This document shows, one piece after another, positions 8,234-15,638 of a DNA stretch of 45,141 nt (within the stretch, counting starts at the first letter, position 1; each line of letters begins with the position of its first letter). The stretch covers positions 1-45,141 of the forward strand of contig JAJBVE010000216.1 of NCBI GenBank assembly GCA_020859995.1, in the 5' to 3' direction. Both the position numbers and the translations under genes were made by a program. Under the pieces are notes generated by a model. The model had not been told where the DNA came from. It saw nothing but the letters and a program-made list of their open reading frames with translations, and did not search any database. This DNA comes from Clostridiales bacterium (lineage in GTDB: Bacteria; Bacillota; Clostridia; Lachnospirales; Lachnospiraceae).

Positions 8234-9784
8234 TTGCGAGAGCTGGAGATTTATATACATATTCCGTTTTGTGTGCGAAAATGCGGTTATTGTGATTTTA
8301 TGTCCGCTCCTGCAAAAAAAGAGCAGCGAGACCGTTATGTCCGGACATTACTGGAAGAAATCAGAAGCGGGGCACCGGCAAGTGCCCTGCTCTGTTTTTC
8401 GGCGCACAAGGACGGAAAGGAAAATTCTTTGCCTTACGGCGTGCCGGATCAGCAGGACTATGTTGTCACCAGCGTCTTTTTTGGCGGCGGGACTCCCTCT
8501 TTGCTTTTTGCATCGCAGATTGAGGAAATTATGGAGGCCCTGCGCGAGAGATTCTATTTTTCGGATCACGCGGAAATTACGATCGAGTGTAATCCAGGCA
8601 GCTTTCATCGGAGAATTGTCTGCGGCAAAGAAAACAGACTCATCGAAGAGAACAGCCCAGTCGAAGCGAACGGTTCCATCGAGGAGACGAAGGCCCAGCC
8701 GGAAAACCGAAGAAAAGAAGAGAAAACAGAGAGTGCAAAAAATGCGGACAAAGCAGAGGAAACGGATGTAGCGGAAAGGGCGAAGATGGAAGCATATCTT
8801 GCCTGCGGCATCAATCGCATCAGCTTTGGCTTGCAATCTGCGGATGACGCGGAGCTGGCGGCTCTTGGCAGAATTCATACGTTTGAAATGTTTCTGCGTT
8901 CTTACAATGCGGCGAGGGCAGCCGGTTTTACCAACATCAATGTAGATCTGATGTCCGCATTGCCGGGACAGAGTGTGGAGTCTTGGGAAAATACGCTGCG
9001 GAAGGTCCTGGCTCTTATCCCGGAGCATATCTCTGCGTATAGTCTGATCATCGAGGAAGGGACGCCGTTTTATGAAAAATATCATGAAGATGATCTGCTG
9101 CGATCAGACGGCGAGCCGCCACGGTTTCTCCCCTCGGAGGAAGACGAGCGGCAAATGACCCGGCTGACCGATCGAATACTTGGAGAAGCAGGGTATAACC
9201 ATTATGAAATTTCAAATTATGCCCTCCCGGGATTTGAGTGCCGCCACAACATTGGCTACTGGCGTGGCAGGGAGTACATGGGCTTTGGGCTGGGAGCCTC
9301 CTCTTTATTGAATCATGTCCGCTGCAAAAATCCAACCGGTCATGAGGAATATGAGAGACTGGTACGTTCACGAACGCATTTCGACACAGATGGTCTTGAT
9401 CCTGGAAAGGCAGCGTATTCCTCCTCGGTCAATGATATGGAAAGCAGTCAGTTTCTGTCTGATGATGAGAAAAGATACCGGCCTCCGTCTGACGACGATG
9501 AGGAAAAGTACCGGCCTCTGCCTGACGGTGATGAGGAAAGCTGTCAGCTTCTTTCTGTGAGGGATGAAATGTCCGAGTTTATGTTTCTGGGACTGCGGAT
9601 GCTCTCCGGCGTCTCAGAAGAGGAGTTTTTCACCCGCTTTGGCGTCCGGATTGATACGGTGTACAGTGAACCTCTGGAACGGCTGCAAGCTTTGGAATTA
9701 CTGCGGCGGGAGAACGGGCGCATCTTTCTGACACAGCGCGGCCTGGATCTGAGCAATCCGGTAATGGCGGAGTTTCTTCTATAG
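8234..9784 (+). CDS. hemW: HemW-like radical SAM protein with two low-complexity insertions
   Basis: This belongs to the HemN/HemW radical SAM family; HemW proteins are heme chaperones rather than true coproporphyrinogen oxidases. The SAM cluster motif is CVRKCGYC (Cys13, 17, 20), preceded by IYIHIPF. FFGGGTPSLL, ECNPGS, GINRISFGLQS, NVDLMSALPGQ and HYEISNYALPG follow in family order. I prefer the TTG at 8234, which has GGGAGGT 5 nt upstream; an ATG at 8195 has no ribosome site. The product is 516 residues, far above the usual ~380. Two insertions explain this: about 60 charged residues at 125-184, and an acidic tandem-repeat segment around 385-440. Both follow intact motifs, so the enzyme is probably functional. 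Confidence 0.92.
   Translation: MRELEIYIHIPFCVRKCGYCDFMSAPAKKEQRDRYVRTLLEEIRSGAPASALLCFSAHKDGKENSLPYGVPDQQDYVVTSVFFGGGTPSLLFASQIEEIMEALRERFYFSDHAEITIECNPGSFHRRIVCGKENRLIEENSPVEANGSIEETKAQPENRRKEEKTESAKNADKAEETDVAERAKMEAYLACGINRISFGLQSADDAELAALGRIHTFEMFLRSYNAARAAGFTNINVDLMSALPGQSVESWENTLRKVLALIPEHISAYSLIIEEGTPFYEKYHEDDLLRSDGEPPRFLPSEEDERQMTRLTDRILGEAGYNHYEISNYALPGFECRHNIGYWRGREYMGFGLGASSLLNHVRCKNPTGHEEYERLVRSRTHFDTDGLDPGKAAYSSSVNDMESSQFLSDDEKRYRPPSDDDEEKYRPLPDGDEESCQLLSVRDEMSEFMFLGLRMLSGVSEEEFFTRFGVRIDTVYSEPLERLQALELLRRENGRIFLTQRGLDLSNPVMAEFLL
9428..9553 (+). repeat. 30-33 bp tandem repeat inside hemW
   Basis: Four in-frame units begin at 9428, 9458, 9488 and 9521. Each encodes an acidic stretch followed by Tyr-Arg-Pro or a Cys/Ser-Gln-Leu/Phe-Leu end. 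The two middle units are nearly identical in DNA, and the outer two share their last 15 bases more closely with each other. Confidence 0.8.
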
Positions 9785-9798
9785 ATAATGAGGCGATG

Positions 9799-9844
9799 AA
9801 AAAAGGTCAGGAATTGGACACGTGCGTTCTGTTTCCTGACCTTT
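9799..9844 (-). terminator. Hairpin with minus-strand T-tail downstream of hemW
   Basis: A perfect 12-bp stem (9802-9813 with 9833-9844) surrounds a 19-nt loop. On the minus strand it ends in T6, while on the plus strand the tail is weak. It could end minus-strand transcripts crossing the palindromic block and may slow those leaving hemW. Confidence 0.5.
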
Positions 9845-9877
9845 CGTTCCTGATATTATCATAAAGTGAAAAAGCAA

Positions 9878-10093
9878 GTCAAATACCCCGATGCAAGCAT
9901 ACGGGGCATCAAATTTGTGGCGATGCAAGCATCGGGGTATTTGACCCTCGCGGCAGTCGCCAAATATCCGTGCAAGCACGGCTACTTGGCTCGTTGCTTC
10001 GCGGGAATAAAGCTGAAATGTATATTGCGAAAAAACGAATATAGCAAAAAGATTACTGCACGAACATTTTTCCCGCGAAGCAACAAGCCAAGT
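9878..10093. repeat. Composite palindromic block between hemW and the HAD gene
   Basis: This block fills most of the 347-bp gap and contains no gene. A perfect 17-bp inverted repeat pairs 9878-9894 with 9929-9945. Between and after its arms GATGCAAGCAT occurs at 9890-9900 and 9923-9932, and CCGTGCAAGCACGG (9968-9981) forms a further AA-loop hairpin. A second inverted repeat pairs 9984-10007 with 10070-10093 (23 of 24 bases). The one mismatch would be a G-U pair in minus-strand RNA but C-A in plus-strand RNA. A small hairpin (10021-10043) lies in its loop. It looks like an interspersed palindromic element or a structured 3' RNA. Confidence 0.65.
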
Positions 10094-10114
10094 CGGTATA
10101 TTGTTAGTATACTG

Positions 10115-10158
10115 AAAAAAGTGCCTGACCTTTACAGCAGGAGTTCCAGCTCACGCAC
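10115..10158 (-). terminator. Terminator overlapping the end of the HAD gene
   Basis: On the minus strand GTGCGTGA (10151-10158) pairs with TCAGGCAC (10121-10128) with one internal mismatch, followed directly by T6 (10115-10120). The upstream arm lies within the last codons of the gene. Confidence 0.5.
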
Positions 10159-10734
10159 GGCCTGCTCCTGGTTCTCAAAGATGATACCGTGAAATCCCAG
10201 TGCCAGTGACGCCTCGACATTCCACGGAGAGTCGTCCAGAAAGACAGATTCTTCCGGCACGACCTGCGGATAGTGTGCAAGGAATGTCTGAAAAATCTGG
10301 GGCTCCGGCTTGATAAGCCCCACCTCGCAGGAAAACAGTCCTCCATGCATCAGAGGAAGAAAATCCAGCGCTTCCTGCGTCCGATCAAGCATCCACTGGG
10401 AATAATTGGAAAGATAAAAGGTCGAAAATCCACGTGCCTGCAGAGAACGGATCCAGGGAATCGTGTAGTCTTTTTTGCTGATCGAAAGGTAGGACTGGTC
10501 AAATACGAGAGAGGCATCCTCCTGGTATGCAGGAGCAACGGATGCGATGATTTCCTCTCGGATCTGTTCGAATGATTTGATGCCGCGATCCAGATCCTGC
10601 CAGTGAGAACTGCCGAAAATGGCCTTGCTTAAATAAGTTTCTTTCTCCTCGTCAAACGCAAATTGCTTTATATAAATATCCGGGTCAAAACCGACTAGCA
10701 CTTTACCGATATCAAAAATAATTGTTTTTATCAT
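10132..10734 (-). CDS. HAD-superfamily phosphatase, YihX-like
   Basis: This is a 200-residue soluble hydrolase. HAD motif I is FDIGKVLV, the version seen in YihX-like sugar phosphatases, where the second Asp of the usual DxD is replaced by Gly. Motif II is the Ser in FYLSNYS, motif III the Lys in LIKPEPQIF, and motif IV VFLDDSPWNVEAS. The substrate is probably a small sugar phosphate, but the motifs do not decide this. The start has GAGGGAG 8-9 nt upstream. It lies 89 bp downstream of mgtE on the same strand with no separate promoter visible, so it may be expressed with mgtE. Confidence 0.92.
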   Translation of the reverse strand: MIKTIIFDIGKVLVGFDPDIYIKQFAFDEEKETYLSKAIFGSSHWQDLDRGIKSFEQIREEIIASVAPAYQEDASLVFDQSYLSISKKDYTIPWIRSLQARGFSTFYLSNYSQWMLDRTQEALDFLPLMHGGLFSCEVGLIKPEPQIFQTFLAHYPQVVPEESVFLDDSPWNVEASLALGFHGIIFENQEQAVRELELLL

Positions 10735-10823
10735 AACAGGTTTCTCCCTCGAAGTTCGAACCGTGTCGAAGCTATTTGAGTATCAGCCGGAGCAGGATGG
10801 ACCTGTCATGCTGCGACTGTTTC

Positions 10824-12215
10824 CTACCCCAGACGCATGATCTGAATCAGCAGAATCCAGCTCAGCCCGTAATAAGTGATGACAGCGACCAGGTCGTTGA
10901 CGGTTGTAATCAGGGGGCCGGAGGCTACTGCCGGGTCTACGTGGATCTTGTTGAAAAACAGTGGGATGCACGTACCGACCATCCCGGAAATGAGCATGGC
11001 GACCATCAGGGCAAACCCCACGCAGCCGGAAACCGCGAAAGAAAATCCGATTGCTCCTCCTTTAAAGAAATAGATATAAAGGCCGACCACCAGAACAGAT
11101 AAAGAGCCAAGAAGCAGGCCGTTGCAGAGACCCACCCGCATCTCTTTCCATACCAGGGAGAGCTTTTGCTTTCCGGTCAGATTTTCATCCGCCAGCACCC
11201 GGATGGTCACTGCCAGAGACTGGGTGCCGACATTTCCCGCCATATCAAGAATCAGGGACTGGAATGCCATGATAATGGTCAGCTGGCTCACCACAGCTTC
11301 AAACGCTCCCACGACGGAGGAGACCAGCATCCCCAGCACCAGCAGTACAGACAGCCAGGGGAGACGCTTTTTCATACTATCCTTCAAAGGTTCGTTCAGA
11401 TCCTCCTCTGCGGCCAGACCAGCCAGCTTTGCGTAATCCTCACCCATCTCACTGTCGACCAGCTCGACGATATCCTGTGAGGTGATGACGCCCAGCAGCT
11501 GGTTGTCATCGCTAAGGACAGGAATGGAGTCTTCCGAGTAATCCTTCAGCTTTTCGATACAATCGTCAATCGATGTATGGCCGTACACATAAGGGTAAGA
11601 AGTAGAAATCAGATCTTCCAGGGGAGTATCCTGCCTGGCGATGATCAGATCCTTCAGGTCGATTGCCCCGTAAAAGGTGTCATCTTCCGCTGTAATAAAA
11701 AGAGTCGTAATATTATCATTTTTCTCAGCCTGCTCAATGAGTGCGCTCATGGCCTGCTTGATGGTGAGATTTTCCCGGAAACTGATATAATTGGTCGTCA
11801 TACAGCTGCCGATCTCGTCCTCGTCGAAAACGGAGATGATGGAGATATCTTTTCTGGCATCCGCGTCCATCAGTCCGATGAGCAGCTGCCTTTTTTCTTT
11901 GGAAAGAGATTTCAGAATCTCCACAGCGGTATCCGTCTCCATTTTTGATAAAATGCCCGCTGCCTTTTTGACATCCATTTCATCAAGATATTTGATCGTA
12001 TCGTCTTCGTCCGTGTATTCAAATATATCAGAGAGAAGATCCTGCCCGAGTATGCGGAACAGCTTCTTCTGCTCCACAGAAGAGAGCTCCGAGAGTGCTT
12101 CAGCCAGGTCATTTTCATGATAGTCGCTCAGCTTACTTCTGAGGACTCCCGGGGAAACATTGCTCCGGATAATTGCGATAATTTCTGATTTGTAATCTTG
12201 TACTTTCTGCTCCAT
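10824..12215 (-). CDS. mgtE: Magnesium transporter MgtE
   Basis: This is a 463-residue Mg2+ channel of the inner membrane. The N-terminal helical domain (about 1-130) contains repeats such as ILGQDLLSDIFEYTDEDD and AAGILSKMETDTAVEIL. A CBS pair follows (about 135-260), including IGSCMTTNYISF and DSIPVLSDDNQLLGVITSQD; in MgtE these domains close the pore when cytoplasmic Mg2+ is high. The C-terminal ~190 residues hold five membrane helices with AGNVGTQSLAVTIR and ASGPLITTVNDLVAV. The ATG at 12215 has a long AAAGGAGGAGG site upstream. A reading from a TTG at 12311 would be translated out of the leader terminator and is rejected. Confidence 0.96.
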   Translation of the reverse strand: MEQKVQDYKSEIIAIIRSNVSPGVLRSKLSDYHENDLAEALSELSSVEQKKLFRILGQDLLSDIFEYTDEDDTIKYLDEMDVKKAAGILSKMETDTAVEILKSLSKEKRQLLIGLMDADARKDISIISVFDEDEIGSCMTTNYISFRENLTIKQAMSALIEQAEKNDNITTLFITAEDDTFYGAIDLKDLIIARQDTPLEDLISTSYPYVYGHTSIDDCIEKLKDYSEDSIPVLSDDNQLLGVITSQDIVELVDSEMGEDYAKLAGLAAEEDLNEPLKDSMKKRLPWLSVLLVLGMLVSSVVGAFEAVVSQLTIIMAFQSLILDMAGNVGTQSLAVTIRVLADENLTGKQKLSLVWKEMRVGLCNGLLLGSLSVLVVGLYIYFFKGGAIGFSFAVSGCVGFALMVAMLISGMVGTCIPLFFNKIHVDPAVASGPLITTVNDLVAVITYYGLSWILLIQIMRLG

Positions 12216-12278
12216 TTCCGATCCTCCTCCTTTGACGTCTATGCTGCCTTTTACGTATGGGAATGCCAGAAAGGCAAC

Positions 12279-12306
12279 AAAAAAACTGAAGAATAGAAAT
12301 TCTTCA
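12279..12306 (-). terminator. Intrinsic terminator in the mgtE leader (attenuator candidate)
   Basis: On the minus strand TGAAGAAT-TTCT-ATTCTTCA forms a perfect 8-bp stem, followed after one G by T7. It ends 63 nt before the mgtE ATG, so mgtE expression needs read-through or an alternative fold. Confidence 0.78.
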
Positions 12307-12415
12307 AACAATGCTGCGCATCAAACGGCAAAAATTCGTTTGTCGTTTACTGGAAATAAGGATAGTTTGTCCTGAAACAGGATAGGAAATGAATATGATA
12401 ATCAGACAGCGTCTT

Positions 12416-12496
12416 TCAGATGGAACAGAACAGACGACTGTGACTGCATTTCCTTCCTGTGCCGCTAGATCGACCTCGACCGTCGCCGTTATCCAT
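12416..12496 (-). CDS. Candidate 26-codon leader peptide ahead of mgtE
   Basis: The ATG at 12496 has AGGTGA exactly 5 nt upstream, as good as that of many genes in this window. The 26-residue product starts MDNGDGRGRSSGTGRK, is rich in Gly, Arg and Ser, and has two Cys residues near its end. It lies in the mgtE leader about 110 nt before the terminator. I do not recognise the peptide. It may be a leader whose translation controls terminator formation, or the same bases may serve as RNA structure. Confidence 0.5.
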   Translation of the reverse strand: MDNGDGRGRSSGTGRKCSHSRLFCSI

Positions 12497-12541
12497 TCTG
12501 TTCACCTGCCTTTCTTTATGTAGATACTCTGTGGCTTACTT

Positions 12542-12570
12542 ATTATAATATGTTAGCTGCTCTGAAACAC
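12542..12570 (-). promoter_or_regulatory. Probable mgtE promoter
   Basis: A good TATAAT lies at 12542-12547 on the minus strand. The hexamer 17 bp upstream is GTGTTT, a poor -35 match, so the position is less certain than for the other promoters here. Confidence 0.45.
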
Positions 12571-12713
12571 TGTTTTTATTTTAGCAAAAGAATCAGGAAG
12601 ACGCAAGCTGTTTTCTGAATTTAGATTGTAAAATACACGTGAAACTTTACTATTTATGGGGGGAGAAAAGCGCGGCTGCTTCACCACTCTGTATATCATA
12701 ACGTTTCACACAC

Positions 12714-12768
12714 ATTTTAACGCACGCGTGCGTTAAAATGCTTGACTTTAACGCACGCGTGCGTTAAA
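12714..12768. promoter_or_regulatory. Two perfect palindromic operators
   Basis: Two copies of a perfect palindrome share the core AACGCACGCGTGCGTT. Copy 1 spans 26 bp (12714-12739) and copy 2 spans 22 bp (12747-12768). Their centres are 31 bp apart, close to three helical turns. Copy 2 fills the spacer of the promoter at 12742-12770. A further half-site ACGCACG lies at 12833-12839 in the leader. A dimeric repressor bound here would block RNA polymerase. Confidence 0.85.
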
Positions 12769-12770
12769 AT
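12742..12770 (+). promoter_or_regulatory. Promoter of the AlbA_2 regulator gene
   Basis: TTGACT (12742-12747), a 17-bp spacer and TAAAAT (12765-12770), each hexamer matching consensus at five of six bases. The spacer is the second palindromic operator. Confidence 0.82.
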
Positions 12771-12861
12771 GTGCGTTGGAAAGTGAGGAACATCACAAAA
12801 AACTCGTTTTGACGCCTGCTATACGCACGAAAATGACCGTTTATAAGCAGAAGGAGGGCGT

Positions 12862-14502
12862 ATGAATATTGGATTTAAAGAAGATATGACTCATGAATTC
12901 AAAAGTGATAAAAGCTATCTGCCGGATAATGCCATTCTTGACGCAGTGGTTGCTTTCGCCAACACCGATGGAGGCGAGTTATATCTGGGCGTAGAAAATG
13001 ATGGTGAAATCACCGGGCTTCACAAAAGGCACATGGATATCACGCAGCTGGCGGCATTTGTAGCAAACAAAACTGTACCATCCGTGGCTGTCAGAACAGA
13101 AATTCTGGATTATGATCTGCCGGTACTGAAAATAACTGTGCCAAAGCGCACGGTTGTGGTGGCAACCGCTGATGGGAAAATACAGCGGCGCCGTCTTAAG
13201 GCAGATCATACTCCGGAAAATGTTCCCATGTACCCTTACGAAATTACGACCAGGCTCTCATCCTTAAGTCTGTTTGATTACAGTGCACAACCGGTTCCGG
13301 ATGCGGATATATCTATTCTCAATCCGGTGGAGCGGGAGCGGCTGCGAAACACAATTCGTACCTATCGGGGGGAACCATCACTTTTGGAACTGAATGACAG
13401 CGAACTGGATAAGGCTTTGCAGATGGTTACTACGGTCAATGGGATTACGGTACCGACTTTTTGTGGATTGTTGCTAATCGGTCGTCCGGAAGCAATACGA
13501 AAATATATGCCAACCGCCGAGGCATCGATTCAGATTTTGTCCGGCACAGATATCCGGGTAAATGAATCCTTCTATCAGCCTGTATTGGCTGCATTTGAAA
13601 AAATTGAGGAATATTTTAATGCGGCGAATTCATCGCGCGAATTGGATATGGGACTTTATCGCATGACGATTCCGGATTATGATTTTCGTGCTTTTCGCGA
13701 AGCGCTGGTCAATAGCTATTCGCACCGCGATTATTCCGTGCTTGGCCGTGTTCGTGTTCAGATCGATGACACTGGTATGACGATTACTAACCCTGGCGGT
13801 TTTATTGAGGGGATTTCCGCAGATAACCTGCTGGATGCTGAGCCTCACGGCCGCAATCCTGTTCTTGCAGACGCGTTAAAACGTGTCGGACTGGCGGAAC
13901 GAACAGGTCGAGGAATCGATCGTATTTTTGAAGGCTCCCTGCTTTATGGCAGGCTTCTTCCGGATTATTCGAAATCTACGTCGACTTATGTGCACCTGTA
14001 TATTCCGAAAGGACCGACGGATGAAGCCTTTATTCAAATGATTTCAGAGGAACAGAAACGAACCGGGCGCTCTCTGCCGATCTATTCACTGATGGTTATG
14101 GATGCTTTAAAGAAAATGCCGCACTCATCCGTGCATGAGGTTGCGCAAACCTTGTGTACAGATGACGGGCGCATTCGGATTACGCTGGATTCTCTGCAAA
14201 AGGCTGGCTTGGCAGAGGCGTCCGGCACGGGTCGGGGACGAAATTACATGCTCAGTTCCGCTTATTATAAGAAAATCAGGGATACGGAAACATACGTCAG
14301 ACTGAAAGATATCGATGCTGCACGGCAGGAAGAGATGATTCTGAATATGGCCAGGGAACAGAAAAGCATCTGCCGCGCGGATGTCGTGCGGCTGCTTCGC
14401 GTGACAGACTCTCAGGCGTATCGACTTTTACAGTCGCTTGCGGGGAAAGGAAAATTACAATTAATCAAACAGGGAAGATACTCGAAATATATACCGATAT
14501 GA
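12862..14502 (+). CDS. AlbA_2 (Schlafen-like) DNA-binding / ATPase-like transcriptional regulator
   Basis: This is a 546-residue cytoplasmic protein. The N-terminal ~115 residues form an AlbA_2/Schlafen-type domain with the hallmark EFKSDKS, followed by AFANTDGGELYLGVENDG. Residues about 275-355 look like a GHKL-type ATP-binding fold: ALVNSYSHRDY (N-box, about 280), TNPGGF (about 308) and GLAERTGRGIDRI. The C-terminal ~140 residues contain two winged-helix-like segments (SSVHEVAQTL and CRADVVRLLRVTDSQAYRLL). Such proteins are usually called ATP-dependent transcriptional regulators; some relatives sit in defence or stress loci. The start has AAGGAGGG. The gene has a strong promoter covered by palindromes, which suggests autoregulation. 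An aldo/keto reductase gene follows after 75 bp. Confidence 0.9.
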   Translation: MNIGFKEDMTHEFKSDKSYLPDNAILDAVVAFANTDGGELYLGVENDGEITGLHKRHMDITQLAAFVANKTVPSVAVRTEILDYDLPVLKITVPKRTVVVATADGKIQRRRLKADHTPENVPMYPYEITTRLSSLSLFDYSAQPVPDADISILNPVERERLRNTIRTYRGEPSLLELNDSELDKALQMVTTVNGITVPTFCGLLLIGRPEAIRKYMPTAEASIQILSGTDIRVNESFYQPVLAAFEKIEEYFNAANSSRELDMGLYRMTIPDYDFRAFREALVNSYSHRDYSVLGRVRVQIDDTGMTITNPGGFIEGISADNLLDAEPHGRNPVLADALKRVGLAERTGRGIDRIFEGSLLYGRLLPDYSKSTSTYVHLYIPKGPTDEAFIQMISEEQKRTGRSLPIYSLMVMDALKKMPHSSVHEVAQTLCTDDGRIRITLDSLQKAGLAEASGTGRGRNYMLSSAYYKKIRDTETYVRLKDIDAARQEEMILNMAREQKSICRADVVRLLRVTDSQAYRLLQSLAGKGKLQLIKQGRYSKYIPI

Positions 14503-14577
14503 GCATATTTATGACAGATGCAGAAAACTGGCCGGATGATACCATTCATTTGGTCTCATGAACAAGGGAGGAAAATT

Positions 14578-15600
14578 ATGGATACAGTAAGACTTGGCAA
14601 AACAGAGATTGTGACGAATAAAAACGGATTTGGCGCTCTGCCGATTCAGCGGATCAGCGATGAGGATGCTGTGAAAATCATTCGCAGGGCCTTTGAAAAC
14701 GGCGTGACGTTTTTTGATACGGCGCGTTTTTATACGGACAGCGAGCATAAACTGGGGTTGGCACTCGCGGATGTGCGCAGCCAGGTGTTTATTTCATCAA
14801 AGACAGCGGCGGTGACGCCAGAGGATTTCTGGAAGGATCTGGAGACGACCCTTTCCAACCTGAAAACGGATTATCTGGATATCTACCAGTTCCACAATCC
14901 GTCTTTTTGCCCGAAGCCGGGAGATGAGAGTGGCGTCTATGAATGCATGCTGGAGGCGAAAAAACAGGGGAAGATCCGCCATATCGGTATCACCAACCAT
15001 CGGCAGAACGTGGCGCGGGAGGCCATTGAATCCGGCCTGTATGAGACTTTGCAGTTTCCGTTCTGCTATCTGGCGACCGAGGAAGATGAGGCGCTCGTGG
15101 CAGAGTGTAAAAAGCGGGACATGGGCTTTATCGCGATGAAAGCGCTCTCCGGCGGATTGATTACAAACTCTGCGGCTGCGTATGCGTTTGAGGCACAGTA
15201 TGATAATGTACTTCCGATCTGGGGCGTGCAGCGGATGAGCGAGCTGGAGGAGTTCCTCTCTTACATAGTCTGTCCTCCGGTGATGACGGATGAAATCTGT
15301 GCTTTGATTGAAAAAGACCGTCAGGAGCTGATGGGTGATTTCTGCCGGGGCTGCGGATATTGCATGCCATGTCCGGCCGGGATTGAGATCAACAATTGCG
15401 CAAGAATGTCCCTGATGATTCGCCGGGCGCCTTCCGACGCGCAGCTGACGCCCGAGATGCAGGTAAAGATGATGAAAATCGAGGAGTGCCTGCATTGCAA
15501 CCAGTGCAAGTCGAAATGCCCCTATCATCTGGACACGCCCGCGCTGCTGGCGAAAAACCTGAAGGACTATAAGGAAATTCTGGCTGGGAAAGCGTATTAA
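14578..15600 (+). CDS. Aldo/keto reductase with C-terminal ferredoxin domain (first copy)
   Basis: This 340-residue oxidoreductase has an aldo/keto reductase barrel at about 1-250: FFDTARFYTDSEHKLGLAL carries the Asp and Tyr of the active site, ISSKTAA the Lys, YQFHNPS the His, and IRHIGITNH follows. After it comes a two-cluster ferredoxin-like tail with CRGCGYCMPCPAG (from about 256) and CLHCNQCKSKCP (from about 304), predicted to bind two [4Fe-4S] centres. Such fusions are common in anaerobic Clostridia; the substrates are mostly unknown. The ATG at 14578 has GGGAGGA 5-6 nt upstream. The gene lies 75 bp after the AlbA_2 regulator and 38 bp before the TtcA-like gene, with no separate promoter, so the three may be co-expressed. 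Confidence 0.93.
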   Translation: MDTVRLGKTEIVTNKNGFGALPIQRISDEDAVKIIRRAFENGVTFFDTARFYTDSEHKLGLALADVRSQVFISSKTAAVTPEDFWKDLETTLSNLKTDYLDIYQFHNPSFCPKPGDESGVYECMLEAKKQGKIRHIGITNHRQNVAREAIESGLYETLQFPFCYLATEEDEALVAECKKRDMGFIAMKALSGGLITNSAAAYAFEAQYDNVLPIWGVQRMSELEEFLSYIVCPPVMTDEICALIEKDRQELMGDFCRGCGYCMPCPAGIEINNCARMSLMIRRAPSDAQLTPEMQVKMMKIEECLHCNQCKSKCPYHLDTPALLAKNLKDYKEILAGKAY

Positions 15601-15638
15601 GCAGATATTTGAGTAACATTGCCGGAGAAAAACAGAGA

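Larger units (their letters stand above)
12216..12541 (-). promoter_or_regulatory. Long mgtE leader
   Basis: About 320 nt separate the likely start of transcription from the mgtE ATG. In transcript order the leader holds a 26-codon ORF (12496-12416), a TCCTG-AAA-CAGGA-type hairpin (12370-12382), an inverted repeat with CAAACG and CGTTTG arms, the terminator at 12279-12306 and the mgtE ribosome site. The conserved blocks of the M-box (ykoK) Mg2+ riboswitch are not recognisable by eye. Confidence 0.6.

Noticed and set aside
12216-12311. 32-residue hydrophobic N-terminal extension of MgtE from a TTG
   Set aside because: The extension is read out of the leader terminator stem and its U-run, and the internal ATG has a far better ribosome site.
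12216-12541. M-box (ykoK) Mg2+ riboswitch ahead of mgtE
   Set aside because: The conserved blocks of the class could not be matched by eye. A covariance-model search would decide.
12714-12768. CRISPR-like repeats
   Set aside because: Only two palindromic copies with overlapping promoter boxes and no spacer array or cas genes. An operator pair explains them.
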